Shown: positions 24,056 through 36,160, counted from the stretch's first letter. The stretch is DNA of 64,000 nt from Mactra quadrangularis (GCA_025267735.1 CM046305.1:37097108-37161107); one strand, 5' to 3'. Notes: generated by a model from the letters alone, not told the origin. Program-made: numbers and translations.

Positions 24056-25984
24056 TTTACATAAAGCTGCATATAACCAAAAAGCCCCCAGCTCTATGAT
24101 GCTGTCTGACAGTTTTGGTCAACTATTTATTTTTGTGGGTATTGAATTTACTGTTAATCCAGGGGTTATTGAATTTGATTCATTCACTGACTAGACCTAT
24201 TTACTTTCATTAGGGGTGAAACAGTTAATCGATATACCGTTTTATATTGCAATATGAATTCTGACGGTATTTAACCGGTTCGTTTTTCCTTAAACTTGTT
24301 TTTGTAGTCATGTGCCATACTGACTAATTTTATCAGATTCTGAAAGTTGATTCTAAAATGCGTTGAAAACTTCAAATAATCTTTCTTTGTCTTGGAAGGT
24401 TAAACACTTAGTCAAATGCAAGAAAATTATCTTCGAAAGTTCTTTTCAAAATATGCATTTTCTAACTTACATGTAGTTCATTTTAAACAAGTTTTCAAAC
24501 AATTGGATTAAAGATCTTTTGAAAGACTATTATGTTTTTAATGCTGATCCAATCACGTCATTACATGTGCATTAATTCATGCTTTCTATGAGTACCTAAA
24601 AACTGGTACATATTGCAATATACTGCAATATGGGTTTTGCGGTTTTTACCTTTTTGTAACATCACTACAGTAACTTTCATTGAGTTTTGTAAATTTGGTC
24701 TTACCTGTTCTGTAATAATTTCAGCTGAATCAATTAAGGTAGTTGTCAGTTATTGGCACACGTATGTGGTAAGTGCTGCAATACAAATGAATATATGATT
24801 AGGAACATTTTACATGTATTTTAGTCTGCAGACGACAACATGACATCATGACTGACCTGTTTACTTAGTTATGTCTTATTTCCAAATATACCACATACTT
24901 CATAATAAACGATATCTTAAACCCCAAGTGCTCAGATTGAATGGCTTCCTTCAAATAATTGCAGCAATTAAAACAACATTATACAGAAATCGAAAGTTGT
25001 CCTGTCAGCGGCAGCTTTTGTTAATTCAAGAGTTACGCCCCTTGAAAATAAAGATCAGGCTAAATCTCGGTCTCCGTACCTTGAAATTTCCCCGGTCAGG
25101 ACAACGGATTTCAAAATCACTGACTGTTACCGTTTAGTTTTTAAACTAGTGACAGGATCCTGCTTTATTAAAAGAAATCAAAGAATAAAAACTAAAATAC
25201 ATATTATACCACAAAATACCTCAGTTCTGATTTGTTATGAACTGAAGATAACGATATCCGAAACCTCGTACCCGAATACTTACCATCTATTCTAAAGTCT
25301 CTTATTTGCCAGTCCATGTCCTTCTGACTAACGACTAATGCTTCGTTACAAAGTCAAAAATAATGAGTGTTTAACAATAATAAAACTTGTGTCTATACAA
25401 GTATATATTAAATGATACAGAAGAAACAGTATGTACCTCATTAAGCTGTTGTTTCAAAACCAGGTCATCCAGGCCGTGGCATCATCATGAAGAGTTTGCG
25501 AAACATTCTTGCATTTTGTTTATATATTTTAACTTCGCACGACTCTTTAATTATATTTAAGAGTCATCAATAGCGTTTATATATCGAAATGAACTCTTGT
25601 ATCTATGAATAATCGCTGAATCACAACCGTCTTTGTCGGCTGCAATCATATAAATTCAATATGGCGTCTGTTTTAGTTTTTGTCGGCTAAGATCGGCCGT
25701 CTCCGACTTTCGCACATGCGCAATAGGTACTTTTATAATACCATATTTGGTCTGCTCAAATTCTGCCATCCTCCTAGTGGAAGCATAACCAAAAGTAAAA
25801 TTGTGATAAAAATGTCATTTTATTTCGTATGATTTATAATTCTTCTTAAAATAACAGTTTTTGGATACTGTAATGAACCTGTCGAAGTAAAATTTTAGTT
25901 AACAACGTGAAATTCAAGGAAACTCCTATGAATATATAACAAGTAAACATATGATTTATTAGTTTTATTTATAGCTGTATCAAT
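24056..25984. other. Interval without a supported gene
   Basis: Short frames (for example plus 24871-25137) have no recognisable content. At 24996-25105 a 9-bp inverted repeat (GTTGTCCTG/CAGGACAAC) flanks about 90 bp and could be a tiny TIR element. The stretch at 25660-25730 has more CpG than its surroundings (TCGGCCGTC, GCACATGCGCAATAGG) but no transcript is apparent. Confidence 0.45.
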
Positions 25985-26335
25985 AAGCATTTGTATACAT
26001 TTAATACTTATTTATATACATTTAATACATATTTGTATACATTTAATACATATTTATATACATTTAATACATATTTATATACATTTAATACATATTTGTA
26101 TACATTTAAATACATATTTGTATACATTTAATACATATTTATATACATTTAATACATATTTGTATACATTTAATACATATTTGTACACATTTAATACATA
26201 TTTGTATACATTTAATACATATTTGTATACATTTAATACATATTTATATACATTTAATACATATTTATATACATTTTATACATATTTATTTACGTTTTAT
26301 ACATATTTATATACATTTGTGTTCATTTATACAGC
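25985..26335. repeat. 21-bp minisatellite, about 16 units
   Basis: The unit is TACATTTAATACATATTTGTA (21 bp with its overlap) and is highly regular. The 7-residue period produces a spurious plus-strand frame (YTFNTYL repeated). The last units change T(A)ATACA to TTATACA and the array then fades out. Confidence 0.93.
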
Positions 26336-26388
26336 CTTGTAAACATTTTATATGTTCATATACATTTCTAATCATGTTCATACATAAA

Positions 26389-26763
26389 CAGTACCCACCA
26401 AAAGTATGGAGACATTAGAAATTTACTACAATTCTTGAAATGTGGTGATTATTTTTGTAGAATCATTGTTTTTGATATATCTAAGTATGGTCTGTGATAA
26501 AATGGAAACAAATTTCACGAATGATACACAATTTTCAGATTCAGCATCTGATATCCTAAACCCTTAAAAACCATGTTAATTGTAATTATTTTCCATAACA
26601 AAGACTTTAAGCTATTTTTGTATTCTCGGTTATAAATATAATGATAACCAAAAAATAAAGCAAAACTAAAAAACATATAAAATAAACAGTAATCAAATTT
26701 TGGATAAAAGCTTTTCAGAAAGCCTACAAAGTGAAAATGTCTCCAAACTTTAGGTGGGTACTG
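26389..26763. mobile_element. Tc1/mariner-like MITE, 375 bp
   Basis: The ends are CAGTACCCACC plus AAAAGTATGGAGACATT on the left, and the inverted equivalent ending GGTGGGTACTG on the right, followed by TA. About 28 bp match with two differences. A CAGT start, TIRs of this length and a TA site fit Tc1/mariner elements. The interior carries no transposase. Confidence 0.78.
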
Positions 26764-26945
26764 TATGTATATATACAATATAATATAGGTAGTTATACAT
26801 TTATCAACATGAACATTTATCATTTACATATATTTGCAATTATTTTATACATTTCCATATACATTTATATACATTTATATATTCAAATAAACATTTGTAT
26901 AATTTATAATTATACATTTCAATTTGTATACATATACATTATACT

Positions 26946-27106
26946 GTCTACGAAATTAGGATATGAAAGTAGTTGCCTGAACAGGGCATATTAGCAGCCA
27001 GCACTATATCTTGTTTTTAGAAATTTGGTGGCCGAAAAGAACTTTTTGGTAGCTTGAACTAGAAATTGGTTGTCACGGGCAACCGGAAATCACTAATTTC
27101 GTAGAC
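26946..27106. mobile_element. Small TIR element (161 bp)
   Basis: A perfect 14-bp inverted repeat (GTCTACGAAATTAG at 26946-26959; CTAATTTCGTAGAC at 27093-27106) bounds 161 bp with no coding capacity. Target duplications were not clear, so the family is unknown. It lies 163 bp beyond the stop codon of the minus-strand C2-domain gene and could be part of that gene's 3' flank. Confidence 0.55.
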
Positions 27107-27268
27107 TCATTATTCATTTAAACATCAACAGGATGGTGCGCTTAGTAAATATCATTTGTATATTTATAGTAAAACTTGTAAATATTGCATTTTTATAAAA
27201 TTGCACATGTTTTGATGTTAAGAAAATCTCTGAGCGTTTAGACAACACCCATGATGGTAACAATGCAT

Positions 27269-28924
27269 TCAAAACACCGGGTGTATGCTTGCAACAACTT
27301 GCGATGTACCAGACGGACGGTTTCCATGAACATCAAACCAAACAAAGCTGCATCCGATTAGTTTATACCTTTTTAGAAATAATCCCCTGCCTTTCTTCTG
27401 ATGGAACTCAAATCTGATCATATTCTGTGAATTGTTTCCCTTTTCTGCGATGTCATAACAAATTATTTCATTTAAATGTATGGTATCCTTTATTTCAAAA
27501 TGTTTCGTTTTATGTTTCATCCGAGATCCGGACATAAAGTGGACTTTAACATACACCTCATTCTTCATATCCGGTTCCGAGAGATGACCTAGTTTCTCAA
27601 TTTTATCAATGACAATCTTTAGTTTTCTTTCTTCAGGCTCATGGTCAATTGTAATATACATCTTACTAAGTTTCTCCATCTTATTGAAGTGTCGTAATTT
27701 CATCGTGTGCAGGAAGCATTTGTCGGATGTTTTGTTTTCGTTGTGTTTTTTTAGATAAGCCATAGTGTTTACTTTAACATCATTGTTGTTGACATGCTGC
27801 TCTTTAACTGTAGGAGTGAAATTCTTTCTTGTCTCGCTTATTTGTATCGTAGACTTCTCATTTGGAACCAATGTTTTCAAGTTACTCAGCTGTTTCATTT
27901 TGTTAATTTTCTCATCGTTAAACCAATTCGTATAATAAATCTTGTGTTCGTTTCCTAAACTGCGTCGAGGCATTTCATAACCCTCTCTAAGCATCAAGGC
28001 ATCTTTATGGGACAAAAGTGCCATTGCATTAGTATCCTTAAGATCAGACATTTTGTTTGTCAAAAAAGGTTCATAATTTCTCGAGCCTACATTTCCAAAC
28101 ATTTTACCATTCATTGCATTGCAGTTGCCACGTTTAATTTCGACTGCAACCTCAGGTGCATTTTTTATTTTTTCCAGTTGATTATCGCTAATACACATTG
28201 TGGACTTTTCTGTCCTATATAAATTGGCGTGAAAGTTCGGCGAGCTTAAAAGATCTGTTACAATTTTTTCCACCTTAACGCGTAGCCTGCTTTCTTCTTC
28301 GTTTTTCTTCTGTGATATTAATGCTTGCATTGATTCCGAGATAGTTTTGGTCTTCCGTGATGAAAATCCATCATATTCTTCACAAAATGGCAAAAATTTA
28401 ACTCCTTCCTTTGCTGGAGTGATTGGTTTTATTTGAACCACTGCAACACTCTTGTCACAGCCTGTATTTGAAAGTATAGAGGCAGATTTGGCGGCAAATT
28501 CCGAAAAACTTTCAAATTTATGAGACAGTTCACCAACGCTATTTGCCAGTTTTGTGATATTGTTTTTGACCGTGTACCACAATGAAGAACTTGACAATTT
28601 GGGACTCGCTATTTCCTCGTCTTGTTCAGTTGTTTCGGTGAATAAAGAATGTCGGCGAAATTTCTTGTATCTTCCTTCAGTTTCTTCCACGACATCGGTA
28701 AGTACAGATCTTGCACAACGTTTATCATCTATCACGATGTCATTTCTTCGACTGTAGCTACATGTATTGCTTCGTGCTCTTATCTCTTTCATTTTCATTG
28801 TATCAACCTTCTCAAATTGTGGTTTACTGATTTCATTACCAGTACTCGGAGTATAAAAAATTCCACTTTCGCCTGCCTTGAGTGAAGATGCGCTTTGCGA
28901 TTTACTGTACGGAAAGTTGTTCAT
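27269..28924 (-). CDS. C2-domain protein, intronless, C2 domain degenerate
   Basis: This single open frame encodes about 551 residues from the Met at 28922-28924; the frame stays open to another ATG at 28988-28990 (573 residues). I prefer the inner start because a TATA box lies only 7 bp upstream of the outer ATG, which would put transcription start near 28974, downstream of that ATG. The first 75% is Ser/Lys-rich, probably disordered, and includes a basic stretch with a PKA-like RRHS site. The last 130 residues resemble a C2 domain: KLKIVIDKIEKL, then VYVKVHFM where the family usually has DPYVKV, then KTKHFEIKDTIHLNEI and IRFEFHQKKG. The calcium-binding aspartates of the loops are not evident, so calcium-independent membrane or protein binding is inferred. 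The architecture (one exon, one C-terminal C2) recalls the C2CD4 group, but I did not see that group's N-terminal motif. Only a weak TATAAA-type polyadenylation variant is visible downstream. Confidence 0.8.
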   Translation of the reverse strand: MNNFPYSKSQSASSLKAGESGIFYTPSTGNEISKPQFEKVDTMKMKEIRARSNTCSYSRRNDIVIDDKRCARSVLTDVVEETEGRYKKFRRHSLFTETTEQDEEIASPKLSSSSLWYTVKNNITKLANSVGELSHKFESFSEFAAKSASILSNTGCDKSVAVVQIKPITPAKEGVKFLPFCEEYDGFSSRKTKTISESMQALISQKKNEEESRLRVKVEKIVTDLLSSPNFHANLYRTEKSTMCISDNQLEKIKNAPEVAVEIKRGNCNAMNGKMFGNVGSRNYEPFLTNKMSDLKDTNAMALLSHKDALMLREGYEMPRRSLGNEHKIYYTNWFNDEKINKMKQLSNLKTLVPNEKSTIQISETRKNFTPTVKEQHVNNNDVKVNTMAYLKKHNENKTSDKCFLHTMKLRHFNKMEKLSKMYITIDHEPEERKLKIVIDKIEKLGHLSEPDMKNEVYVKVHFMSGSRMKHKTKHFEIKDTIHLNEIICYDIAEKGNNSQNMIRFEFHQKKGRGLFLKRYKLIGCSFVWFDVHGNRPSGTSQVVASIHPVF

Positions 28925-28996
28925 AGTTGAAAGCAACAACTGAATGATCAGATGCTCAGTAGCAACAAGAATGAAGATTTCTCTTCGCATCCTCTC

Positions 28997-29005
28997 CTTA
29001 TATAC
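28997..29005 (-). promoter_or_regulatory. TATA box of the C2-domain gene
   Basis: Read on the minus strand this is TATATAAGG. With the usual spacing of about 30 bp, transcription would start near 28974, giving a leader of about 50 nt before the Met at 28924. This is the basis for preferring the inner start codon. Confidence 0.55.
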
Positions 29006-29770
29006 CTACAAGATCGTGAGTAATCGCTCTAGAAATATCTCTAACACAATGCTTATATAAAAACGCACCTTAAAATGCCTTGCGTAGAACCGTATTACTT
29101 CTCGCTAATTTGTGAATGTCTTTTATAAATATAATACAATATTTCAGATAGATATGCGAACCCCAACTGAGTGCGAGGATTCATAAGTAAGTCAACGTGC
29201 GCATTGTTTTTAAAGGTTAAATTAATTAACCTGTTCTTAAGAAATGACGATTTGGTTATCAAACAGAGGATTTACCAAATCTATGGTAAAGTAAAGCTGA
29301 CAGGTATAACCACCGTTCTGCTTTAATATGAAAATCAACATTATAACTCGGCAGTTGGTGAAATCTTTTAGACGTGAAAACCCTAAATTCAGGGAAGAAA
29401 TGAACAATCTTTACGACTGACGTGATATTTAGCTAATCGGAACAAACTATTTGTATGCAACAACATTTCAGAAACATTTTGGTATAATTATCTTTGTCCT
29501 CGGACATTCAATACTTTAAAAATATGGGTTTAATGTACCTACATGCCTGTTTTTAGCGCGAACTATTGTGACGTTCATGACGTCGTGAAAAAACCGACAA
29601 CGTCGCCAAGGTTACAAGAAAAACAAACAAGAGACATGAAGGTATCTGCCTGCAAACTTTTATCATAATCGGTGAACAAAATATTTTTTTCGTTTTCTTC
29701 TCCGAGTAAGGTACCGACCGACCTTAACAAAATATGCCAATAAAATATAAACAATTCTATAAACATACAT
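29006..29770. other. 5' flank of the C2-domain gene, nothing else recognised
   Basis: No second gene in divergent orientation was found. The interval ends at the 9-bp target duplication of the next mobile element. Confidence 0.45.
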
Positions 29771-30183
29771 CAATCTGATTAAAACCCGATCTTAAATTTT
29801 CCGCTCGCCTACTCGCTAATTTAGATCTGACCGTTTTCTTACGAGGGTCTCTTTTAATCCTTTTCTCATTATGTTATTCATAATGAAATCGCTATGTGTA
29901 GTAACTTGTACATCGTCTAGGTCTCGCAGTTTGAAATGAGCCGTCCAATCACAGACTGTGGATAATGCCGCTGTCAAATTAACTTGCAAACCTTGGTCTA
30001 AAAATAGAAATTACGAAATCAACATGCTGGTAATAGTACTTCGCCTAGATGAAAGCTACGCATTGTTTGGTCGACACATCTCGACGGTCATCTCGAAGGT
30101 TATCTCGACGTGACCCTCCATGAGAACCTTAGAGATCCTGTACGACAACGCTAAAGATACGGGATATCTATTTACGGAGATTG
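29771..30183 (+). mobile_element. Approx. 400-bp TIR element with 9-bp target duplication, copy 1
   Basis: It begins CAATCTGATTAAAACCCGAT and ends GGAGATTG, giving a short terminal inverted repeat CAATCT/AGATTG. Flanking 9-mers are AACATACAT (29762-29770) and AACGTACAT (30184-30192), one mismatch apart. Related copies are at 32497-32865 (inverted), 52345-52742 and 59152-59262. There is no coding capacity. A 9-bp duplication fits Mutator-like elements best, but the TIR is very short for that group, so the superfamily is open. Confidence 0.82.
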
Positions 30184-30290
30184 AACGTACATGTACACTC
30201 GATTACTTGCAGTTGTCAAATGCATAGGGCAGGATGTATTTAAATATGCACGACCCACAACAAAATTTTACATACAGTTACGTACTCACC

Positions 30291-30539
30291 TCGTCGCCTC
30301 GCTCTAACAATGCTCTAACTACCAAATTTTTATTTTTGGGAAATCGACTTCAAAAGTTCAAAGGGTCATATCTTCATTGTTTTCAATCTTTATAGACATC
30401 ATACTTGGCAGGCACATTAACAGTGTGTAGAGTCAAGAAACTTTTTAAGAAAATGGAGCAAGGTCATACTAATCGCTTGGGATGTTTATCTCATTTTTTT
30501 CCAAAATGGAGATAGGACATTGTTAGATTGAGGCGACGA
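30291..30539. mobile_element. MITE with 22-bp terminal inverted repeats
   Basis: The left end TCGTCGCCTCGCTCTAACAA and the right end (inverted equivalent finishing GAGGCGACGA) match at 20 of 22 positions, bounding 249 bp without coding capacity. No clear target duplication was seen. Confidence 0.65.
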
Positions 30540-32496
30540 CCTTGGTTAATGTCAGAATACGTGTTTTGACGATTTTTAAGTCGCAAGTACATAATTTGAC
30601 GAAGAATTTCCTATAGACTTTATAAGTTAGTCCAAGATTTTAAATTTTACCTGGAATTTAAACAAGGACCCCCTCGAATGCGATAGGTCATTTTTGTCGG
30701 TGTTTCTGAGGTGATGACAATATGTGGATATAATAAAAAATGTGGGATCTTTCATGCCGACAGCCTGTGTTTCAAAGGGCATATTCACTGATTTGAATAT
30801 TTTGGGTTTACGTACTTACTACTTACCAATCACCTGTATGAAAAAATATTTTTGAACAATGAAAGTGCGTAGTCTAAATGTCTACGCATATATCAGTCCT
30901 GCGCATGTAAACATATTTTGATGAACTTGTGTCAAAGGCGTTAGAGACCTTTTCTCTTTATATACAATAAGAAGGAAAATTGTGCCTGGCACCTGTGGTT
31001 CAAACCAAATAACAATCAAATAACATCTGATGTTGAACTCATCATCGTGATTCAATTACCTAATTAATATGTTAATTAGACGTTTTAATTAGTTCAGCAC
31101 TAATTAACTTAATATGACATATACATTCTATGATTGAAAAGAAGCCCACAATGTGTTAAAATATTGACGTAAAGTCTAAAGTCAATCAGATGTACTTTGT
31201 TTATAAAGTATGGTGGCATATTTCTGCCACCAGATAGCTATACAATTAACGACTTAATCAAGTGTTTAACTAGTTACTTACCGAACTAGTTAACCATTTA
31301 TGCAAAATATCGCTGGCTTTTAAGTGGCTATTTACCTACGTGACTAGATAATCACGTAATTAATTAGTAAATCAAATAATTATTTAGTTAAGTAACTACA
31401 TGTAGCTATGTAACAAGTTAGCAAATTTAATCCTTAACTTTTCAATCCCGCATTTTTACGTGCCTAGAATCCTCCTTCAAAATATACGCCACAGGCCTTG
31501 AAATAAGTGATTTAACTGTATTTAGTGAATTTTACTTTATGAAAGGTCGTTCCCCCTTTGTCGCTGGAGTTTGAAGGGCGCAGCACTTCTTATGGCCAGA
31601 AAAATCGGTGCAAAATGCAATCAGAAAATATGCTTTTAGTCTTTGAATAGTATTGGCATTTAAGACAACAATTTTTTTAATATATTTCAGAATGAAATGC
31701 AAATTTGGGATTGAAAAGAACAAAAATGGCATTTTTTGCCTTATTTGATCTATCACAGCGTTGCCATGGTAACCTGAATCGGGGCTTAACTGGCATTTCC
31801 TAAGGAACAGTAACCCAGGGGATACCTTGGTCAAGTTGCATATCTATCAGACAATTGGCAATGAAATATGAGCATTTTGATATAGCCCTAGCGCGTTAAC
31901 GTGACAAAATTGTCACTTTTACCCATGTCACAAACAGTTAAGGGGTAAGATATAGTAATTACAGATTAACTAGTCGTACATGTACGTCACTGACCACTTC
32001 TCAAACTGAATAACAACGTAACTAACAAATGTTATTAGTTACCTCATTAATTAAAGTGTTGGTTATGTGGTTAGCTAATGATAGAAATTTATTATTGTGT
32101 ATAATTAATAAAATATTAAATAAATACATCACGTGTTTGTAACCACACGACTATATTTTATTTTATGTGGCTGAACGTTTACTAAGTATATAATTAAACA
32201 TTATAAGTAACAAATTCATATGATATTAATCAAACATGTTTTAAGCAATCTGATTGGATGAGAGTGTACCAATGTTGTTTAATAAGTAAAATGACGTTTT
32301 ACACAGTTTAAAGTTCATACTACATGTAATTTATTCAACCTCGATTGTGAAACAAGCTGTAACAACTTAAATTATCACTCAAGAGTCCGTCTGTTTGTCC
32401 ACCAGTATACTGAGTTAGTAAGACAGAGTTATGAGCTAAAGGAAACAACGAGGTAGGTTTTGGATGTGACCTAATCACCCGTCCAACGTCGTAACC
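30540..32496. other. Interval without gene; holds a fragment of the 1.9-kb dispersed repeat
   Basis: Around 32215-32285 the sequence resembles the right end of the 1.9-kb duplication (shared motifs TTTTAAGCAAT and TGATTGG, then GAGAG and a GTTGTTTAA-like end). Short frames, including minus 31532-31834, have no recognisable content. TTAATTAG-rich stretches occur near 31050-31400. Confidence 0.5.
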
Positions 32497-32865
32497 CAAT
32501 ATCCGTAAACAGATATCCTGTAGAGCATTGTCGTACAGGATCTCTTCTGTCTCCGTGGAAGGTCACGTCGAGATGAACTTTGTGTCGACCAATCAATGCG
32601 TAGCTTTCATCTAGACGAAACACTATTAATAATATTTTGATTTCGTAATTTCTAATTTTTGGACCAAGGTTAGCAAGCTAATTTAACAGCGGTATTATTC
32701 ACAGTCTGCGATTGGACGGCTCATTTCAAATTGCGTGACGTAGACGATGTAAACAAGTTACGTATAAAAAAGGGTTACCTGAACGTGACCTACGTTTGAA
32801 AAAGGCCAGATCTAAATTAACGAGTAGGCGAGCGGAAAATTTTAGATCGGGTTTTAATCAGATTG
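32497..32865 (-). mobile_element. Approx. 400-bp TIR element, copy 2 (inverted), perfect 9-bp target duplication
   Basis: This is the inverted form of the element at 29771-30183, with ends CAATATCC and AGATTG. The flanking 9-mers are identical: GTCGTAACC at 32488-32496 and 32866-32874. Because this copy and copy 1 each have their own target duplication, they are separate insertions, not the two ends of a 3-kb transposon. Confidence 0.88.
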
Positions 32866-33126
32866 GTCGTAACCATTCGTCCAAGCTCGCTCTATTGTTT
32901 GTTCTGTCACTTACAACAGTTCATTGGTCATCATTCTCGTACCCAGAGGTTTTCAAGATTCTAGATCAAGAATTTTGATGACCTTAACTACGAGAATGAT
33001 TGTTCAAAGTAGTCGTACAGTTTCATCGTTCATGATGTGCTGCGAAAGAACAACGTACAGTCAAATCTGTGAAATCTGAATCCTGAGAAATACGGTATCC
33101 TTTATCTGAATTCTGATCAACATGGA

Positions 33127-33412
33127 AACCCGGGTCGATAGCGCAGTTGGTAGCGCGCCGGAATTAGTAATCTCGTGCCCGATGGGGTGCGGGTTCGAAT
33201 CCCATCCGGGAAGGTTATACACTTCCATGAAAATTTGACAATAAAGTCGGATTTTCCTCAATTGATTAGATAATATGGAGAAGTTTCCGGTCTTGTGGAA
33301 GGGTAGGTGAGTACTGGTTATAGACAATGGTCCAGGAAAGCTAGGTTAGGCGCGCTGGACGCCGTAAAATGACCTTAATTGTGTTGACACGGTGTTAAAT
33401 CTAGTAAAAAAA
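33127..33412 (+). mobile_element. tRNA-derived SINE, family 1, copy 1
   Basis: The head contains TAGCGCAGTTGG (A box, 33139-33150) and GGTTCGAATCC (B box, 33192-33202). The body includes GACAATGGTCCAGGAAAGC, and the tail is GACGCCGTAAAATGACC, GTTGACACGG, then an A-rich end. Other copies lie at 34388-34674, 52749-53030, 53150-53340 and 60683-60976. The minus-strand frame across it (reading ...GWDSNPHP...) is a SINE by-product. Confidence 0.9.
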
Positions 33413-34327
33413 TGATCATCATGAATTGACCTTTCTGTGTCAATATGCTACGGTTGTAACATGGGAGATCAATTACCATTTTCACTTGAATACGATCTGG
33501 CTGTTTCGAAATGTTTTTATTTCATGATAACTAATTTACAGACAGAAATATGCAACTTGGCCAAATACATGTATTTTTCTGGAAAAATGCGATTTGAATT
33601 GCGCTTTAAAACAACGCTTCGACGGAGCAAATGGGGCAAAAGATGAAATGTATTATTTATATGAAATAGAAACAATGCTACATTGGTCATGGTGCAATAA
33701 TATGTATATATATAAATATGATGATGACATAACTAATTTCATAGAAACTATACATATAAAGAAGAATATTCAAGCATGTACTAAACCAAATTGCAATTTA
33801 AAACTGTTGTTGATATAAACAGCCAGATTTTGATTTATATATGCATAAATTAGGTATATCCGGCATTGTGGTAAAAGTTGCAACCAACCATGCTTTATAT
33901 GAGTGAAACAATATGGTAATTTATAATAACTGCACATACTTGCACGTCGTTACAACAAAAACAACTCATGACTCTAGATTTGAGAAAGTTGATACTTGTG
34001 TATGAATGGCTATAGTCTTAATATCTGTGCACCCTATTGTTTTGATATACTTTAGAACAAGGACCCTATAGTGTCCTTGTTTAGAATAGCTTCTGCATCA
34101 GTTTATTGTGTCCATTGCCAATAATATGAAAACAAAGACTGGGCTGTACTAGTATGGAATAAGTTATAGCACTAACACAGTACTGTTTGATTAATATACA
34201 GTTATTCCATATGTGATTTGGAAACAGTCAAACTTTAGGCCAAAGTTGAAAGGGATAGTGTTTAGACATGTTGCCCTCGGCCCTCGGAGGAGCAAATACA
34301 TGTAATATGTCCTGGAATATAACCAAA
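33413..34327. other. AT-rich interval, nothing recognised
   Basis: Two overlapping short plus-strand frames (33437-33646 and 33594-33818) show no recognisable domain and no splice or start context that would favour a gene. Confidence 0.45.
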
Positions 34328-34371
34328 TATAAACAGGAGCGGTTGAAAATCCAAGTGGTTACGACGCTGGA
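34328..34371 (+). mobile_element. tRNA-like fragment interrupted by the next SINE
   Basis: A stretch containing AATCCAAGTGGTTACGACGC and GGATTGGTAATC resembles the D-arm region of a Ser/Leu-type tRNA or an older tRNA-derived SINE head. The family 1 SINE inserted directly after it, so the fragment is older. Confidence 0.35.
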
Positions 34372-34387
34372 TTGGTAATCATTTGAT

Positions 34388-34674
34388 TGATTGATTTATT
34401 AGAGTTAACGCCGTGTCAACACAATTTTAGTTCATTTTACGGCGTCCAGCGCACCTAACCTAGCTTTCCTGGACCATTGTCTATAACCAGTGCTCACCTA
34501 CCCTTCCACAAGGCCGGAAACTTCTCCATATTATCTAATCAATGGAGGAAAATTGACATTATTGTCAAATTTTCATGGAAGGGTATAACCTCACCGGGTG
34601 GGATTCGAACCCGTACCCCCTCGGGCACGAGTATCCAAATCCCGGCGCGCTACCAACTGCGCTATCGACCCGGG
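34388..34674 (-). mobile_element. tRNA-derived SINE, family 1, copy 2, perfect 16-bp target duplication
   Basis: This is an inverted, full-length copy: A-rich tail at the left, tRNA head (GCGCTACCAACTGCGCTATC read from plus) at the right. The 16-mer TTGGTAATCATTTGAT stands at 34372-34387 and again at 34675-34690, a target duplication of the length expected for LINE-driven retroposition. A perfect duplication indicates a recent insertion. Confidence 0.93.
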
Positions 34675-34690
34675 TTGGTAATCATTTGAT

Positions 34691-36160
34691 AGCAAGCTCC
34701 ACATTGATTTATATCACATCCAAAACATGTTGTTTCCTGAAGGAAAACCTGCTAGCTCAGTACCGGGGGACCAGAAAGTGGTAATCTATATTGTAAGAAT
34801 TTGGTTCACAATCGAGCTTAAGAAATAAGTATTAACAAACAAAAGTACATAGCACAGCCACAAAACTTTGTTGACTCATACAACGAATCCGGGGAATTAA
34901 CTTGGGAAATTCCACGCGGTACCGCTTCCGTCAAAAATAATGTACGATCACTATCAATTGCACAACAAGTTTTAAAAAAATCTTATTTACATCGCTGACG
35001 CGATTGTACGCGTCGTACTATTGTCTGAGTACATACATATATCTTGTGATTTTGAAACAACAAATGAAGTTATACTTTTGAAACGTGGTGTAATTACATG
35101 AGTGATGGTGATTGATGATTGCTTTTTATTTCAATATGTTTTTTGTTTTAATTCATACGGCAAATGACATTTAATGGCTTTCAAGTAAAATTTAATATGA
35201 GATTTTCATTCGCGCGCGCGTAATTGATGTACGTTATCACTGACGCATTTTTTACACCTTGACTTATACTTAAGTTATTATTTTGAAATCAATTTCAAAT
35301 TAACATTAGATCCAGGTAGAAATCGTATGATTTCAAAAATATGGAATTATCATGTTTAAAGGTAAATACATTAGACTTACATATCAAAAATGCGAAAAAG
35401 AGAAACTGCAAAATATAGTGCTTCCAACCCATATTTACGGAAAGACTTACTTAAATCATGTTATTTAAGTCAGATATGTTGAGAGTATTATTTATTTTCG
35501 TCTACATTTTGCTTTGGAAAAATAAAGCCATTTTGATTATTTATTATTATGCCCATATTGTTGATGATAGATTTGCATTTTTAGGACGTATGTTCTTTTG
35601 GTATATGTTTTACAATACAAAACAATATATTTTTTACGCAATAAATTATAAATTGTATTGTATATGTTTAAAACGCTTTGACATGTCGTGTCTTTTAGTG
35701 TGTTTTTTTACATTTATTATTCATCCATTATTGTTTTTTGTTAATATTCGTTAAGTCCGACTTCTCCAATGCAATAGAACCGCCAATATACATGTACATT
35801 GTATTATTATGTTGAACACAATATATTGTGCAGTGAGTATAGTGAATATCATGTAAAATGTCACATTCCATGTTCCAATAATATGAAGTTTATATAACTT
35901 TTCATTAATCACAACTTCACGATTCCATTACTTGTCTGCGATAACAATTTAGTAACTAGGAGTTTGCCATCAGTAGTTTTCCATTGTTTGTAACGGCACT
36001 CTCTCAAAACTGTGATTTTTGTTTCCAAGTGGAATAACAACGATGGCGAATACTTTTTTTGAGTGTGACTGATTTATATAAGAATTCAAACAAAGCGATG
36101 TTCTTTATTTTAGTAAATCTTCTCGATTTTTAAGTATCATGCGGCTCAGTGGAGTTCTTT
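34691..36160. other. Upstream region of the tyrosinase; missing first exon expected here or further upstream
   Basis: The frame at 35458-35754 is AT-rich and hydrophobic and is not supported as a gene. The tyrosinase needs an upstream exon supplying the start codon, ending at a codon boundary before 36636, but I could not pick one out with confidence. Confidence 0.45.

Noticed and set aside
24210..24650. hAT-like element suggested by ATCGATATACCG and repeated GCAATAT motifs
   Set aside because: No matching inverted end or target duplication could be identified.
29771..32865. A 3.1-kb foldback transposon with 400-bp inverted ends
   Set aside because: Each 400-bp arm has its own, different 9-bp target duplication and solo copies exist elsewhere, so these are two independent insertions.
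33061..33327. Minus-strand 88-codon frame as a gene
   Set aside because: It reads antisense through a tRNA-SINE; equivalent frames occur over the other SINE copies.
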